From positions 87,850-151,849 of the forward strand of contig JAAVTG010000521.1 in the NCBI GenBank assembly GCA_011947345.1: a DNA stretch of 64,000 nucleotides, read 5' to 3'. The stretch is from Phytophthora quininea. Its lineage: Eukaryota; Oomycota; Peronosporomycetes; Peronosporales; Peronosporaceae. Numbering within the stretch: position 1 is the first letter of the stretch; every line of letters starts with the position of its first letter. Positions 31,355 to 42,341 of the stretch are shown piece after piece. Below the pieces are notes generated by a model. That model ran no database searches, had not been told where the DNA came from, and saw only the letters and a program-made list of their open reading frames with translations. The position numbers and the translations under genes are program-made.

Positions 31355-34013
31355 ATGTCCATGTGCAAGCTTTTCACTCGGTCTCCCACTTCAACGTCAC
31401 TATCGAATTCGCCGTCGAGTGCGCAGATGGCCAAGAAGTCGAGGAGCAAGCGACGTGCCGAGAAGGCCAAGAAGCAGAAGGCGGCGCAGTCGTCGTCGCT
31501 GTTACTAGCTGTGCAGTTGGTGTACCAGTCTCGGCCGCAGTTCCACGCGCTCGCTCACGTCCAAGAGTTGACCTCGTCCTTCGCAGACACGTCCGTGGAG
31601 CTGGAGTTCTGGAAGGCCTGCCGATTCAACTCCATCGTTCTTCTAAACAAGATCTGGAGCAGGTGCAGACCCGAGACGGATCCCTCTCCAGCGGATGGAG
31701 GCCCCGGCCACAGCACCACGTTCTCCCGTAGACTTTACCTTCGTTCAGATAAGTACTACAACCACTACCAATTCCGTCTCTCCATGGTGGAGGCAGTGCA
31801 GCACCCCGGTCTGGAGATGGTCCAGTGGCTCTTTGATCACTTCAAGGGCTGTGTGGTGCCTAATAAAGCCGTGGAGTACGTCTCTGGAGCAGGCAGAGTG
31901 GACATCCTTCAGTACTGGAAGGACTTTGGCGTGCACACGGAGTTCGACATGGCTGCAGAGACTGACGACGGACACGCGCCGCTCCATTATTTAAACCCGC
32001 CCGGAGCTCCGGATATGGGTCTTATGGACCATATAGCAGCGGGAGAAATGCCTGGAATGGGCGCGTTCATGCGCCAAGGCCAAATGGAAGGAGGTTTCCC
32101 CGTTATGAACGACAACGGAGCAAACGACCCCATCCAGCAGTTCCTGAATCGTGGTCTTAATCCTGATGCCCCCAGGGATGCTAGAGGACGTGAAATGGGT
32201 CCTCTTATGGGCGGCAATCGCGAGTTGATGCAGATGATGATGAACCGAGCTCTTCCTGACGCAGGCGACGTCTCCAACCGGGCGCTGCTGCAGTACTTCC
32301 GGGATGGCACGCTCCCAGAGAATGCAGATGCAATGCAAGGCTTACAACAGCTCATGCGTGGCGGGATTATCCCAATGACTAACGCCAATGGAGAGGTAGG
32401 CTTTGTGCAAATGGTTCGTGGAGGTCCTCCGCCTGAACTGCCACAAAACTTCCACGATGAAGAGGACGATGAGCCACCGCCAGACCCATCAAAGCATGAG
32501 ATTCGCTGGGGTTGGAACGATGTCACCAGAGCAGTCGAGAAGAGGCAGAAACCAGCGCTAATGTGGCTGAACAAGAACACCTACGCGGATCGAGAGTTAA
32601 ACGGTATCGCGGTCGCCTCAATTGAGGTCGGAGATGTCGAGTTTCTCGACTTTTGCCAACGCCACTATCGCATAGTCGTTCAGTTGAACGACTTAATGAC
32701 GAAAGCTGTGGGCGCGCGGCAAATTGCCGTCATGAAGTGGCTGCACACTCAAAACTACAAGAAAGATGGGTCTAAGGCGGTGCAAAAGCTGGAGAGATAG
32801 GTCGATTCGATCTTGCGAAATGGTTGATCGAGCGTAAGCTCGGAGAAGCAGGTCGAGCCATTGATGCGGCTGCTAGAAACGGGCATCTGAAAACAGCGCA
32901 GCGGCTTTACAACTTGTATTGGCCGCGCATCCGCAAGCAAGAATGCTTCCCGTTGCGCCTACCGAGCAAGACTCTAGAAGCTTTCCACGGTTGGATTTCT
33001 CGACAGACTTTACTTGCTGCGGCTGAGCATGGCCACCTCGACGTAGTGAAGTGGATCGTGGATATGTTCCGTAACGAGCCAAAGACTGACATCTTCGAGA
33101 TGTCTACCGAATCGTACCGGTCAACGCGTCAATATATTTACTCCATGGAGGCGGTAGCTCGTAAAGGCCACGTAGAAGTCCTAGAGTATATGCTACAAAA
33201 TGGGGTGTGTTGTCCGCCATTCACCACCGAGGTGATGGATCAAGCAGCTGCGAACAACCACCTGGACATGGTGGAGTGGCTCCACACCAATCGGACGGAA
33301 GGCTGCACTAAGCGCGCGATGGATCTCGCTGCTTCAAACGGTCACCTCGAGATGGTTCAATGGCTGCACGAGAATCGCAATGAAGGATGTAGTCAGGAGG
33401 CGATGGATCGAGCAGCACAGAATGGCCACTTGGAAATGGTAAAATGGCTCCACGAGAACCGCAGTGAGGGCTGTACGACCGAGGCCATGGATCGCTCTGC
33501 GCAAAATGGACACCTCGAAGTGGTGCAGTGGCTGAACGATAATCGGTGGGAAGGATGCACTACGAAAGCCATGGACTATGCAGCACGCCAGGGCCACTTG
33601 GCTGTCGTCGAGTGGCTGCACTCGAGCAGAAGCGAAGGCTGCACGACAGAGGCAATGGACGGTGCGGCTCGCAATGGCTACTTGGATGTTGTCAAGTGGC
33701 TGCATGAAAACCGCAAAGAAGGATGCACGACTGGCGCAATGGACGGCGCTGCGAAAGATGGTCATCGTGAAGTGGTGTATTGGCTGCAAGCTAACCGACA
33801 GGAAGGCTGCACTAGTGACGCTATGGACAATGCCGTCATCTGCGGCGACTTTGAACTTGTTCTGTTTCTCCACGCACAGTACATCGAAGGCTGCACTGAA
33901 CGAGCGTTCGATAAGCCTCACGGTGAGAAAAAGTTCACCAAGAGCTGCGGTGAGAGCCCCACGACATCTACGAGTGGCTGGACGAGTACTACCCCGACGG
34001 TGACGAGCCTTGA
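31355..34013 (+). CDS. Ankyrin-like repeat protein C' (two homopolymer frame breaks)
   Basis: Mirror copy of C. It starts MSMCKLFTRSPTSTSLSNS with the same basic KKSRSKRRAEKAKKQK stretch and N-terminal domain. Codons 1-190 and the last 260 are almost identical to C; the middle is strongly diverged and contains a Met/Gly-rich segment (MGAFMRQGQMEGGFPVM) absent from C. Frame changes at about 32773 (A-run) and 33958 (C-run) each fit a one-base shortfall. The true end is DIYEWLDEYYPDGDEP with TGA 34011-34013. Where C has a nonsense TGA, C' has TGG. Six 28-residue repeats are contiguous at 33310-33830. Confidence 0.8.
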
Positions 34014-34145
34014 CAGTAAGTTGTCTGTTGCCTTGTCAAAGGTACGAGTTGAAGTGGAATTTTGTATGAGTTTGGTTTTCTTATTTGGATTAATATATGT
34101 GGTTTAATTTTCAAGTGCTATATATTGTTTTGTTTCAGGGCACAG

Positions 34146-36539
34146 ATGAAGGGCCAAGCATCGACTGGGCTGCTGCTTCCTGCTTACCGTCCATCGTTGT
34201 CTGCTGCAGTACATGGCTCACTCTATTCGTTCTGGAGACTTCCCCATGTTGATCGCGTGTTATTACAGGCGAGGCTGCCGAAGTTCCATGTGGAAAAGGA
34301 CGGCGTCGTAGCTTTGGACTGGAAAGACATTCTAGCGGACAGTGTTGGCAACCAAATTGAGGCCACGTGGGCATTAGCACTGGAAGCTGAAAGGTTTGTG
34401 AACGACGGGGTGATCAATTTACACCCTAAGAGCTGGCATTGGCGTGCAGTTAAGCACTTAACACATGCCAGCTTGCTTGAAAAGTCGAGTCGATGCTGAA
34501 TGACGAGTTGGGTGAATTTTACATGGCTTTTGAGGTGGGTGTTACGATCTTGGAGAAGGCGTTGTACGATTTACATGAGCAAGTGTTGTCAGTGTCCCGG
34601 GTGGAGGCAAAACCGCGGAAGAAAAACATGATCTTGAGGGACTTGCTGCACTCGGACACGTTGGCTGATGTGTTGCCTGAAGGTTTAGTACAGTTGCTTA
34701 AAGTGCTCTTTTTACCTTCGGGGTTAAATCTCCGCAATTTGGTGTGGCATGGGTTTATGGCGCCTGCCGAATTCCCTAAGAGTTTTGGTTGCCTTACGTT
34801 CCTAATCGTAATGACACTGGCAAGATATTCCAACTGGAGCTTAGACAAAGATTCGATAGAGAAAGAGCTATTCCGTATTGACAGTTTTGATGGCAAATTT
34901 GTTAGCAACTCGATGGTTTTGGAGGACCAGCAAGACCTCGTCGCCGTGCTGCGTCTTGAGAGTCCGGACGTTCGCGATGAAATGATCCGCAAATGGTCGA
35001 CTGCGCCATTTATCCCTATAGGGAGATCAAATCTCCTGAAACGCGCTTTCGAGGCGCTCATTCTTCGCGGAGACGAGCTGTGGTTTCTGTTTGCGGCTTT
35101 GCCAGTACTTGAGCACGCTCTACGTCTGGAATTTCTCCGCGTAAATCGGAAACATGCTGCTCTATCGAACGCTTATGGCGAAGCACAAATTGACGCGTAT
35201 TACTCAACGTTGGACGGGTTTGGTCAGAAAGATAAGCACCAAGTGCTCTTACATCCTGTGATTTTGCTCGACTCTAGTCGAGGCGATGATACTACGTCTA
35301 CAGGCGATGGTTATCCTGTTACAACAGCGAATGCTCTCTATGAGAAGCTTCCTTTTGCGTCGCTGGCAGTTCTATTGGATCTATTCATGATGTCGGAAGG
35401 ACCCAACCTTCGAGCTAAGCTTTGTCACGGCGAAGCCAATCTATCGACGTTTCTTGAAGCGGACTCCTCGTCACTTCGAGGTATATCAACATCAACCAGA
35501 CTACTTCTTCAAGCTGTTATTCTTATTTGCGAAGAAAGCCTCACCTCCGCCAGCACTGAGGTGTCGCTACCTCACTCGATACATGGTTGTCTAACGTCAT
35601 TCAGTACGGACACGACTTGCAGCTTTCACCCATTTTACCGCCTGTACCGAAAGCTAAACGAAGCCTACGAGGTTGCCAACGAATTTGCAGCGTTTCGGTC
35701 GCCTTGGACAATATTCCAAATTGAAGAGTTGTCAATTGGAACTAAAGAATCATCCGACTTGACTCGGATCGTATTCCCGACTGTCTTAAACGACGATGGC
35801 TGTCCATTTGCACTGACAGATAAATGCGAACGAGTACTGGGATTTCTAGATGCGTTGGGCTATCAAGGAAGGACGACGAGCACGGCTGCAGTCGGTAAAA
35901 GAAAAGCTTCGCGCATTCAATCGGGCAGCTGAACGAGCAACTAAGGGAGCTCGCTGGCCGAATTCATGACGACTTGGAGATAAATCACATGACTAGTAAA
36001 CAGACATCGCGATCGAGTGTCTTTTTGGATATCGTGGAGTCCAATGAGAGTGGCATTTGGATCTGCTCAACCAAGAAACGAGGCGCGGTCTACTCGCCTT
36101 GAGTGACCAGGACGGCCTCAGTGTTGCTGCCTGTATGATGGAGATCATTGCGTGCTGCCAGCGCTCACTAATGACTTTCCATTCGCGTATAACTCAATTA
36201 CAGGAGCTTGTCAACACCGGCAAAGCACGAACGAACCACCGTCGCACACTGCTCGCTAGTATATTCTTCCTTCCCGTCTTCGAACGTATGCAACTCGTAA
36301 GCTTGAGCATTGTAGAGCACCAACTCGTGCATTTGTACGATGTCGCCGAAGATATTCATTGCTCAGAAGGCTCAACAGAGGCTGCAGCACCTTCTTCACT
36401 TTGCCCGAATGCAACGACAATCGAGCAGCTTCAACGGAAGCTTCTTCAATGCATCACCTCGTTTGAAGGCTGCTCCGGAAGCAGCGAGGCATCGCAAAAA
36501 GTGGAGATCAAGCTGTTGACCGTGCACTGCAGTTCTTAA
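34146..36539 (+). CDS. ERMARD: ERMARD / DUF4209 family protein, with frame breaks
   Basis: Homologue of the ER membrane-associated RNA degradation protein. Landmarks in order: LLRDLL-like [14 protein letters not shown], then [20 protein letters not shown] (DUF4209 signature), [30 protein letters not shown] and, near the end, [20 protein letters not shown]. The order and most motifs match animal ERMARD. Breaks: the A-run at 34480-34483 is one base short, joining the two main frames; two more changes fall between 35870 and 36060, so the C-terminal link is unclear. The start is uncertain (ATG 34146 chosen). A GTAAGT at 34016 and TTTGTTTCAG ending 34138 could bound an upstream intron. The gene begins just outside the palindrome edge. 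Molecular function is poorly known. Confidence 0.78.
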
Positions 36540-36694
36540 ATTCGAAAGCGCTGAGAGCAGCGTTCCCAGCAAACGAGATGTTGGGGTAACAAAGTATTTG
36601 CATTATAAATGAGATACTCGACTACGTCGCCAAGCGACACGCTGATCACAACACTACAGGCAGTTGACAAATATTTCTCGCTTCGGGTTCGGCT
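36540..36694. other. Short intergenic region
   Basis: 155 bp between the ERMARD stop and the stop of the small minus-strand gene (convergent). Nothing recognised. Confidence 0.4.
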
Positions 36695-36997
36695 TTAGAA
36701 GCCGCTGGCGCGACGTCGTTCCATGGACTTGGTCGTGTTCAGGGGCGCGATCGGCCAGGCTGCTTCCTGAGCGGTGTACTCTCGTGGCATGACGAGGTTA
36801 TGCGGCGATTCGACCATGTCGATGTCTTGGTCTTCGTTGTCACCTTCGTAGGCGACTTCGTCCAGCATTGCGACCGCGACTCCTTCGTTGACAGCAGGTG
36901 AGGCCGGCGTCAGACCAAGAAAGTCCGAGTCGGTGCTGGCATTGCGGGAACGACTGCGCCAGCGCTGGTTGCAGGAGATCGGGACAATGGCGGCCAT
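36695..36997 (-). CDS. Small hypothetical protein (about 100 residues)
   Basis: ATG 36997 begins MAAIVPISCNQRWRSRSRNA, followed by an acidic stretch (EGDNEDQDIDMVE) and the basic end SMERRRASGF. No domain, signal peptide or membrane segment is recognised. The acidic/Ser-Arg composition resembles short nuclear or regulatory oomycete proteins, but that is only an impression. An upstream in-frame start at 37090 would add 31 residues. Convergent with ERMARD. Confidence 0.45.
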   Translation of the reverse strand: MAAIVPISCNQRWRSRSRNASTDSDFLGLTPASPAVNEGVAVAMLDEVAYEGDNEDQDIDMVESPHNLVMPREYTAQEAAWPIAPLNTTKSMERRRASGF

Positions 36998-37090
36998 TGT
37001 GGAGACAGGTTGGTGCTGTACTTGCTGGAGTGGTTGGAAGTAGATTGAGGAATGAGAAGACCGTGGATGCTTGGAAATGTGCGATGCCAC

Positions 37091-37683
37091 TGGATTTGGC
37101 CTCCGACTTTGCAGAAGCTAAGCAGCTGCTCAATGACGTTTGTCATCAACCCTCCCAGCAGTTAACGAGATTGTGTGAGGGTTGGAGAGATAATCTTCCA
37201 TTGAAAACGCAGCGCCGACGATTGTTCGACAGATGAATGGCTTCATGCAGATGCTGGGAGTAGCCATGGGGTTCTCGCGTTTTCCTATGTCTTCAAGATT
37301 GACAAGGTCTTGTGTACTGCCATGCGGTTGCTCGTAGGCACGCCGAGAATATCGATGCCGTGCGTTCATCATCGACTTTTCTTACTCAGTATTTAGCTTG
37401 GAAAGCATCGACAATGTCGCTATACCGTCGAGGTGTTCTGCTTCGTGGACGCAGCTGAGGTTGGCCACAAGTCATCAGTGCAAGAGAGCTCGACCTGTGG
37501 CTTCAAATGCTCAAGACTCATCAATGTGGCGTTTTTTTCAAGCACAGTTCTTATTCTTATGCTTTGATTTCTTATCAAAGCGTTCACGATTCAGTACCGA
37601 GTTCGTCTACATGTGTCGACTTCTACGTCTATCTGACCGGGTCTATTCGGTGGTTTTTGCGCAAGCACAAGGTTGGTGGTCTC
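37091..37683. other. Intergenic region
   Basis: Short unrecognised frames on both strands; minus strand 37330-36920 alternates frames with coding-like pieces (LGVPTSNRMAVHKTLSILKT) that could be an old transposon or gene relic. No reliable call. Confidence 0.3.
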
Positions 37684-39141
37684 TTACACTCGAGCTTCTA
37701 GCGAGACCATTCGAACGAAATAAGCTCGTGGGCTGCGCACCGACTCGAAGGCGGTTGATGCATCCGCTGGGGTCGGCGACATAATCTCGGTGGGTGTGGG
37801 AGTGCCCACATCACCATTCTTCAGGGTGGTCTTCTTGTTTTGGCAGCGCACGTAAATTGCTAGCACCGCCGCAAGCACAATGCCACAAACTGCCAAGCTA
37901 GCCACGAAGTCGCGCGTTGAGTGTGACTTGGGAGAGCTCTTCGTGCTGGACAGTGCGGCCAAATCTGTCGACAGATTAGTTGTCGTGGACGTAGTTGCCT
38001 TAGTATCACCAAGGGAATTCTTGCGCAAAACTGGCTTCTTCGAGCATGGCTTGGCGTGCTTTCGAGACGAGGATTTAGTGCCGGGAGCTCGAGTTGTTTC
38101 GGCCGGTGTCAGAATGGTAGCAGTGGGTGCAGTGGTAAGTGTCTCCGCCACGGTGGTGGTGATTGGTGTCGCGGTGGTGGGGGCAATGGTGACCGGAGTT
38201 GCAGTGGTGGGAGCGTTGGTGACCGGGGTTGCGGTGGTGGGGGCGTTGGTGACCGGAGTTGCGGTGGTGGGGGCGTTGGTGACCGGAGTTGCGGTGGTGG
38301 GAGCAATGGTGGCCGGAGTTGCGGTGGTGGGAGCAATGGTGGCCGGAGTTGCAGTGGTGGGAGCGTTGGTGACCGGAGTTGCGGTGGTGGGGGCGTTGGT
38401 GACCGGAGTTGCGGTGGTGGGGGCATCAGTAATTGGTGTGTCGGTTGTGGGGGCAATGGTGGTGCCGCCGGAGAACTGCGAATTGCCTTCAGTGCACGCG
38501 TCGGCGGTTAATGCTACCGTATCCTGCAGCACTTCACCGCTAACTCCGGTCAGCGAAATGCTCACCGCATTCATGTCCGCCACTTGTTCGCCCTTGCCAT
38601 CGACCAAGAAGTAGTACGCAGAGTCTACCATGGTCGGCTCCTTCCCGTTGATCGTCAAGCTCTGCACTCCCGACACGAAGTTGGTTGGTTGGACGGCCAG
38701 CCAGAAGTTGCTACTGCCCGATTTCGCGCAGTATTGCACATTTCCTTGAATTGGACAAGCCACAAATTCCCACTCGATCGCCAATTTGGACGGAGCTTGT
38801 CCCGTGATGCTCTTGAAAACGCTCGGCGACAAATCCAAATCGCCGTAGCCGCATTCGGGGCATCTATCGAGGATGTAGACGATCTCGGACGGCTGGCCTG
38901 CACATGACGGATCTGTGCATCGCACCGTAGCACAGGTGCCGCAGTTCATGGTGCTGTTCCATTGCTTATCGTTCAAAGCCGCAAAATTGGTATTAGCGAA
39001 GCTTGGCCAACTCATGAAGTTGCAATTTCCACTGGATGGCGACCCGACGTCATAGGTAGTCCCTTTGCCGGTGAAAGCTGAAGTAGATTGAGCGGTGAGA
39101 AGTACCGTGCTGAAGACGAGGCAGTTCGTTGAGAACTTCAT
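37684..39141 (-). CDS. Membrane-anchored expansin-like protein 1
   Basis: Intact, 485 residues. Signal peptide 1-22. Residues about 23-125 form the double-psi beta-barrel expansin domain 1 (GKGTTYDVGSPSSGNCNF; DRCPECGYGDLDLSPSVF). The two acidic positions used by bacterial expansins (Asp in DRCP and in LDLS) are present. Residues 130-215 match expansin domain 2 (FWLAVQP). A Thr/Pro stalk of ten 10-residue repeats (APTTATPVTN type) follows, then a transmembrane helix at about 412-431 and a 54-residue cytoplasmic tail. Expansins loosen cellulose networks without hydrolysis; the stalk and helix imply display on the pathogen surface. A strong Inr lies upstream. Confidence 0.9.
   Translation of the reverse strand: MKFSTNCLVFSTVLLTAQSTSAFTGKGTTYDVGSPSSGNCNFMSWPSFANTNFAALNDKQWNSTMNCGTCATVRCTDPSCAGQPSEIVYILDRCPECGYGDLDLSPSVFKSITGQAPSKLAIEWEFVACPIQGNVQYCAKSGSSNFWLAVQPTNFVSGVQSLTINGKEPTMVDSAYYFLVDGKGEQVADMNAVSISLTGVSGEVLQDTVALTADACTEGNSQFSGGTTIAPTTDTPITDAPTTATPVTNAPTTATPVTNAPTTATPATIAPTTATPATIAPTTATPVTNAPTTATPVTNAPTTATPVTNAPTTATPVTIAPTTATPITTTVAETLTTAPTATILTPAETTRAPGTKSSSRKHAKPCSKKPVLRKNSLGDTKATTSTTTNLSTDLAALSSTKSSPKSHSTRDFVASLAVCGIVLAAVLAIYVRCQNKKTTLKNGDVGTPTPTEIMSPTPADASTAFESVRSPRAYFVRMVSLEARV
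38152..38460 (-). repeat. 30-bp minisatellite encoding the expansin 1 stalk
   Basis: About ten head-to-tail 30-bp units encoding APTTATP(V/A)T(N/I). Near-identical units suggest length variation by slippage or unequal exchange; the frame is kept because the unit is a multiple of three. Confidence 0.85.
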
Positions 39142-39930
39142 GTTTTACTCGCAGTTGGCGCGGTTGGTGGTGGGCGGTGGTGGTACTGCGCAAATGCAGG
39201 AATGAGGCAGGCAATCGCATTAGTCCAGGCCCGACTGGAGCAATCCGCGAGGCTTCGCCATCAAGAACGGCGTCTTATTTTCGGTCGGCTCAACTCCATT
39301 TACGGATCTTGATCGAATCGTGATGCAGACAACAGTATGAAGCTAGTGATATCACTTTACTCGAGAAACGCCAACCCAAGCCACATAACGCGGCATGATC
39401 TCGACGCTCGTCCGTTGAGTGCTTCACTTAAAACGGAGGCAAACATGTGTGGCACGCAAAGACGTTTCTGGCGATATATATCCATGGCGTACCTGGATGT
39501 TTATTTAGGTGGGGTATGCTTGGAGTCCAAACCAGGAACGGCGGGGTTATTTTTATCGCTTTGGACATGGTGGACACACGCATCGCATGCTCTCGGTGAT
39601 GTATTTCCATCATTCAAAACTATCTAAATCTCGACAGTGCCCAACTAAAAACGTCTCGGGAGAAAAAGCGGAGCATGTTGCTGGCGTTGATAAGAAAAAA
39701 CGTGATTCTTAGCGCGTCTAGGGCGCCGCAATCGATCCGTTCGACCTGCAACACGGCAAGATCCGTCGTGCGGAAGTCATTGAAACGATTCTCGATTTGC
39801 ATTCATTCCTATCAAATGTGATGAAAATGACTCTGTTTTGGGAAGGAAAACTCTTATGAGGTGAAGATTGAATACACTTTTTCACTGGATACTCACTAAA
39901 GACGACATTTCGTTGGAGGTCGAGTGGGTT
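39142..39930. other. Intergenic region upstream of expansin 1
   Basis: Contains the expansin 1 core promoter (39191-39206). The remaining 720 bp up to the end of expansin 2 has no recognised gene. Confidence 0.4.
39191..39206 (-). promoter_or_regulatory. Oomycete Inr/FPR core promoter of expansin 1
   Basis: Minus strand CTCATTCCTGCATTTG, 50-65 bp before the ATG at 39141; only one or two bases off CTCATTYYNCAWTTT. Confidence 0.65.
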
Positions 39931-41741
39931 TTAGAGGCAAGAGGTGTCTCGCCTTTGCATCGTTGTAAGTGACGAGTACGGTGCCGGTTGATCGCTGGAG
40001 CGATCGTTGATATCCGCCGAATAGCGTGACATCTCGTCTCGGCTGTCATTCTTGTCTTGCTGCAATTGCTGCTTCAATTGCTTCTTCTTCCTGACCACGA
40101 CGACGATTACAGCGACGACAAACATGAAGAGAACCGCGAGTATTGCCAGGACACTGACGACAATTGCAGGATCGGTGCCATGGTCAGCCTTGGTGTTGAT
40201 GGTCTTGGATGTTCCCGAAATTCCAGTGCCCGTTGCAGAGTTTGCGGTGTCCGATGGCGCAACAGGATCGCTGAGGATATTGTTGCTGCTGGTTGAAGCA
40301 GCAGCCGTTGCGCTAGTAGGTTCATCTACTCGGTTTGGAGCGGTTGTAGTTGCCTTGGTCTCGCTCTTTGCCGCGGGCTTGACAGTGGCTGCCGCCGAAG
40401 TTGGTGCCTCTGTCACAACTGAAATCGTAGCAGGCGCCAGCGTGACGCTGGGAGCAATCGTAGGTATTATCGCGGGTGTAGACACTGACGTTGAGACTGT
40501 TGGAGGTGTTGATGTTGACTTTGGTGCCTCCGTCGTAGGCCCTACGGTGGCGGGAGTTGTGGTTGTAATGGAGGCAACTTCAGTCGCCGATAGCGTCGAT
40601 GAAAGTTTTGTTGGGCCTTGTGTCGCAGTCGTGCTTGTAGCAATCGTAGGTGCCATCACCGATGGTGTTGCCGTTGTCGAAGATGGTGGAATAGTCGTAG
40701 GCGGCGCCGTCGTCAAAAGTGGTGTCGAGCTTGGCCCCTGAGTGGGAGTTGTGGTTGTAATGGGGTAACCTCAGTCACCGATGGTGTCGACGTGGTTTTT
40801 GATGGGCTTTGTGTTAACGTTGCAGTCGTGGGAGCGACTGTAGATACCGTCACCGATGGTCTAGCCGTAGTTGTCGAAGGGGCTGGAATAGCCGTCGACG
40901 GCGCCGTCGTAGAAGTTGGTGTCGAGCTTGGCGCATGAGTCGTACTAGGCGTCGCGGTCGGCGTTGATGTTGATGTTGGCGTTGGCGTTGGTGTCGATGT
41001 CGTGGGTTTTGTCCCTGAGGATCCGCTCGGTATCGAGATTGTGAACTGGGAATTGCCTTGGGTGCACTCTCCAGCCACCAAGGCCACTGTGTCCTGGATC
41101 TTCTCGCCGGCGAGGCTGATCATTTGGATCGTCACATGCGAGAGATCTGTCTTGTTTGAGCTCCGACCGTCCAAAAGGAAATAATACGATGACGACACCA
41201 TCGATGTGGGTTTGCCATCGATCGTAACACTCTGCACGCCAACCGTGTTTTTGACTGGCTGAATAGCTACCCAGAACTCGTTGCTGCCGTCCTTTAAACA
41301 GTACGAGATCGGGTGCTGCTGGCTGGGGCAATCCACAAACTCCCATTCAATTTGGACTTTAGCGGGCGAAGTTCCGGTGATTGCCTTAAACACTGACAGA
41401 GATAAATCCAAGTCGCCGTCATTGCAACCAGGACACTGGTCGATGATGTACACAAGCGCTGAAGATTTCGACGGGTTCTTGCACAGTTCCGAATCGGTGC
41501 AAGTCACTTGAGCGCAACGTCCACAGTTCATAGTACCGTCCCATTGATCTTTGTTGATAGCGGCGAAGTTGTCGTTGAGCACCGAGTCGTCTGACTGGTA
41601 GTTGCAGTTTCCACCGGAAGGTTGCGAGAGGCCGTACGTTGTCCCGTAGCCTGTGAAGGCGTTCACAGAGAGGAGTGACGTTGCTGTGAAGACAGCACTA
41701 CCCAGTAGTAAGGCAGTCTTTAGTCTCAGGTATGGACGCAT
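39931..41741 (-). CDS. Membrane-anchored expansin-like protein 2 (one homopolymer frame break)
   Basis: ATG 41741, signal peptide 1-28, domain 1 (GYGTTYGLSQPSGGNCNY; DQCPGCNDGDLDLSLSVF) and domain 2 (FWVAIQP). A long Ser/Thr/Pro stalk follows. Near 40765 the run in GTTACCCCATT is one C short and the frame stops at 40713; the next frame continues the same low-complexity stalk to a transmembrane helix (AIVVSVLAILAVLFMFVVAV) and a Lys/Gln-rich cytoplasmic tail ending at 39931. Read through, it has the same plan as expansin 1, about 600 residues. Tandem with expansin 1, same strand. Confidence 0.85.
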
Positions 41742-42341
41742 AGCCGAAGGGCCGAGTCTGAGGTTGTTGTCGAGTTCAAAAATGTACGATGATGCTGGGG
41801 AATGTACCGAGGCGATGAGGCTGTCGCCAGCGGTTGTAGGAAAGGAGATACAAGGGTAAACGGGTGTTTCATCTTGATCATGACACGGTTATTTCGACTG
41901 GCATGTCGTTTCAGAATCAAAGGTGAGGGTCTGGCATCAAGATAAACCTGGTGATCCCAGTAAATGTTGGACATGGTGCTTGCAAGTACGGTCGGCGTGC
42001 CGCGGATGGTTGTCGTAGTCCACTTCAGAAAACGTTTGGTGGCTAAAACATCGTACGACCCTGAATAGTTGAGCGAGATAACTCAAAATTGATGATGGAT
42101 AGATAATCTGGAGCGAACCTGCTACCTGTTCTCGTTTGCCTTTCACCGGTAGCAATCGAGAACAAGTCCAAGCGTTACGTGTGTTTATCCCAGCAATGAT
42201 GCACACTCGAGAATGATTCCAACGTCGACGGATGCAATGGTTGCGTCTAGGTTCACAGTCTCAACAGACACAACGTCAAAACGGTAACACGGGCAGGGCT
42301 TCTTTACACAGAAAACTCTTCAAACTTTTGGAAATACAACA
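41742..42341. other. Intergenic region between START-1 and expansin 2
   Basis: Upstream region of expansin 2. TCATCGTACATTTTTG on the minus strand near 41780-41795 is a possible Inr. No gene seen in the other 500 bp. Confidence 0.35.

Larger units (their letters stand above)
25844..34007. repeat. Right arm of large palindrome (8.2 kb, without hAT)
   Basis: Inverted copy of 15242-24815. Its outer edge is at …GGTGACGAG (34007), a few bases before the stop of C'; ERMARD follows directly. The hAT target at about 31276-31283 is unoccupied. Confidence 0.9.

Noticed and set aside
33310..33830. Regular 84-bp DNA repeats resembling a repeat-spacer array
   Set aside because: Units are contiguous coding repeats without spacers, in a eukaryotic gene; not CRISPR.
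2575..34013. Viral (giant-virus-type) origin of the ankyrin cluster
   Set aside because: No capsid, polymerase or other viral genes occur; the repeats are typical of oomycete genomes and sit among ordinary nuclear genes.
34016..34138. Intron (GTAAGT to TTTGTTTCAG) joining ankyrin gene C' to ERMARD
   Set aside because: The stop of C' precedes the donor and neither reading frame continues across; at most a 5' UTR intron of ERMARD.
37880..38614. Plus-strand Val/Gly/Ala-rich frame opposite expansin 1
   Set aside because: It is the antisense of the 30-bp stalk minisatellite; repeats of a multiple of three stay open in several frames.
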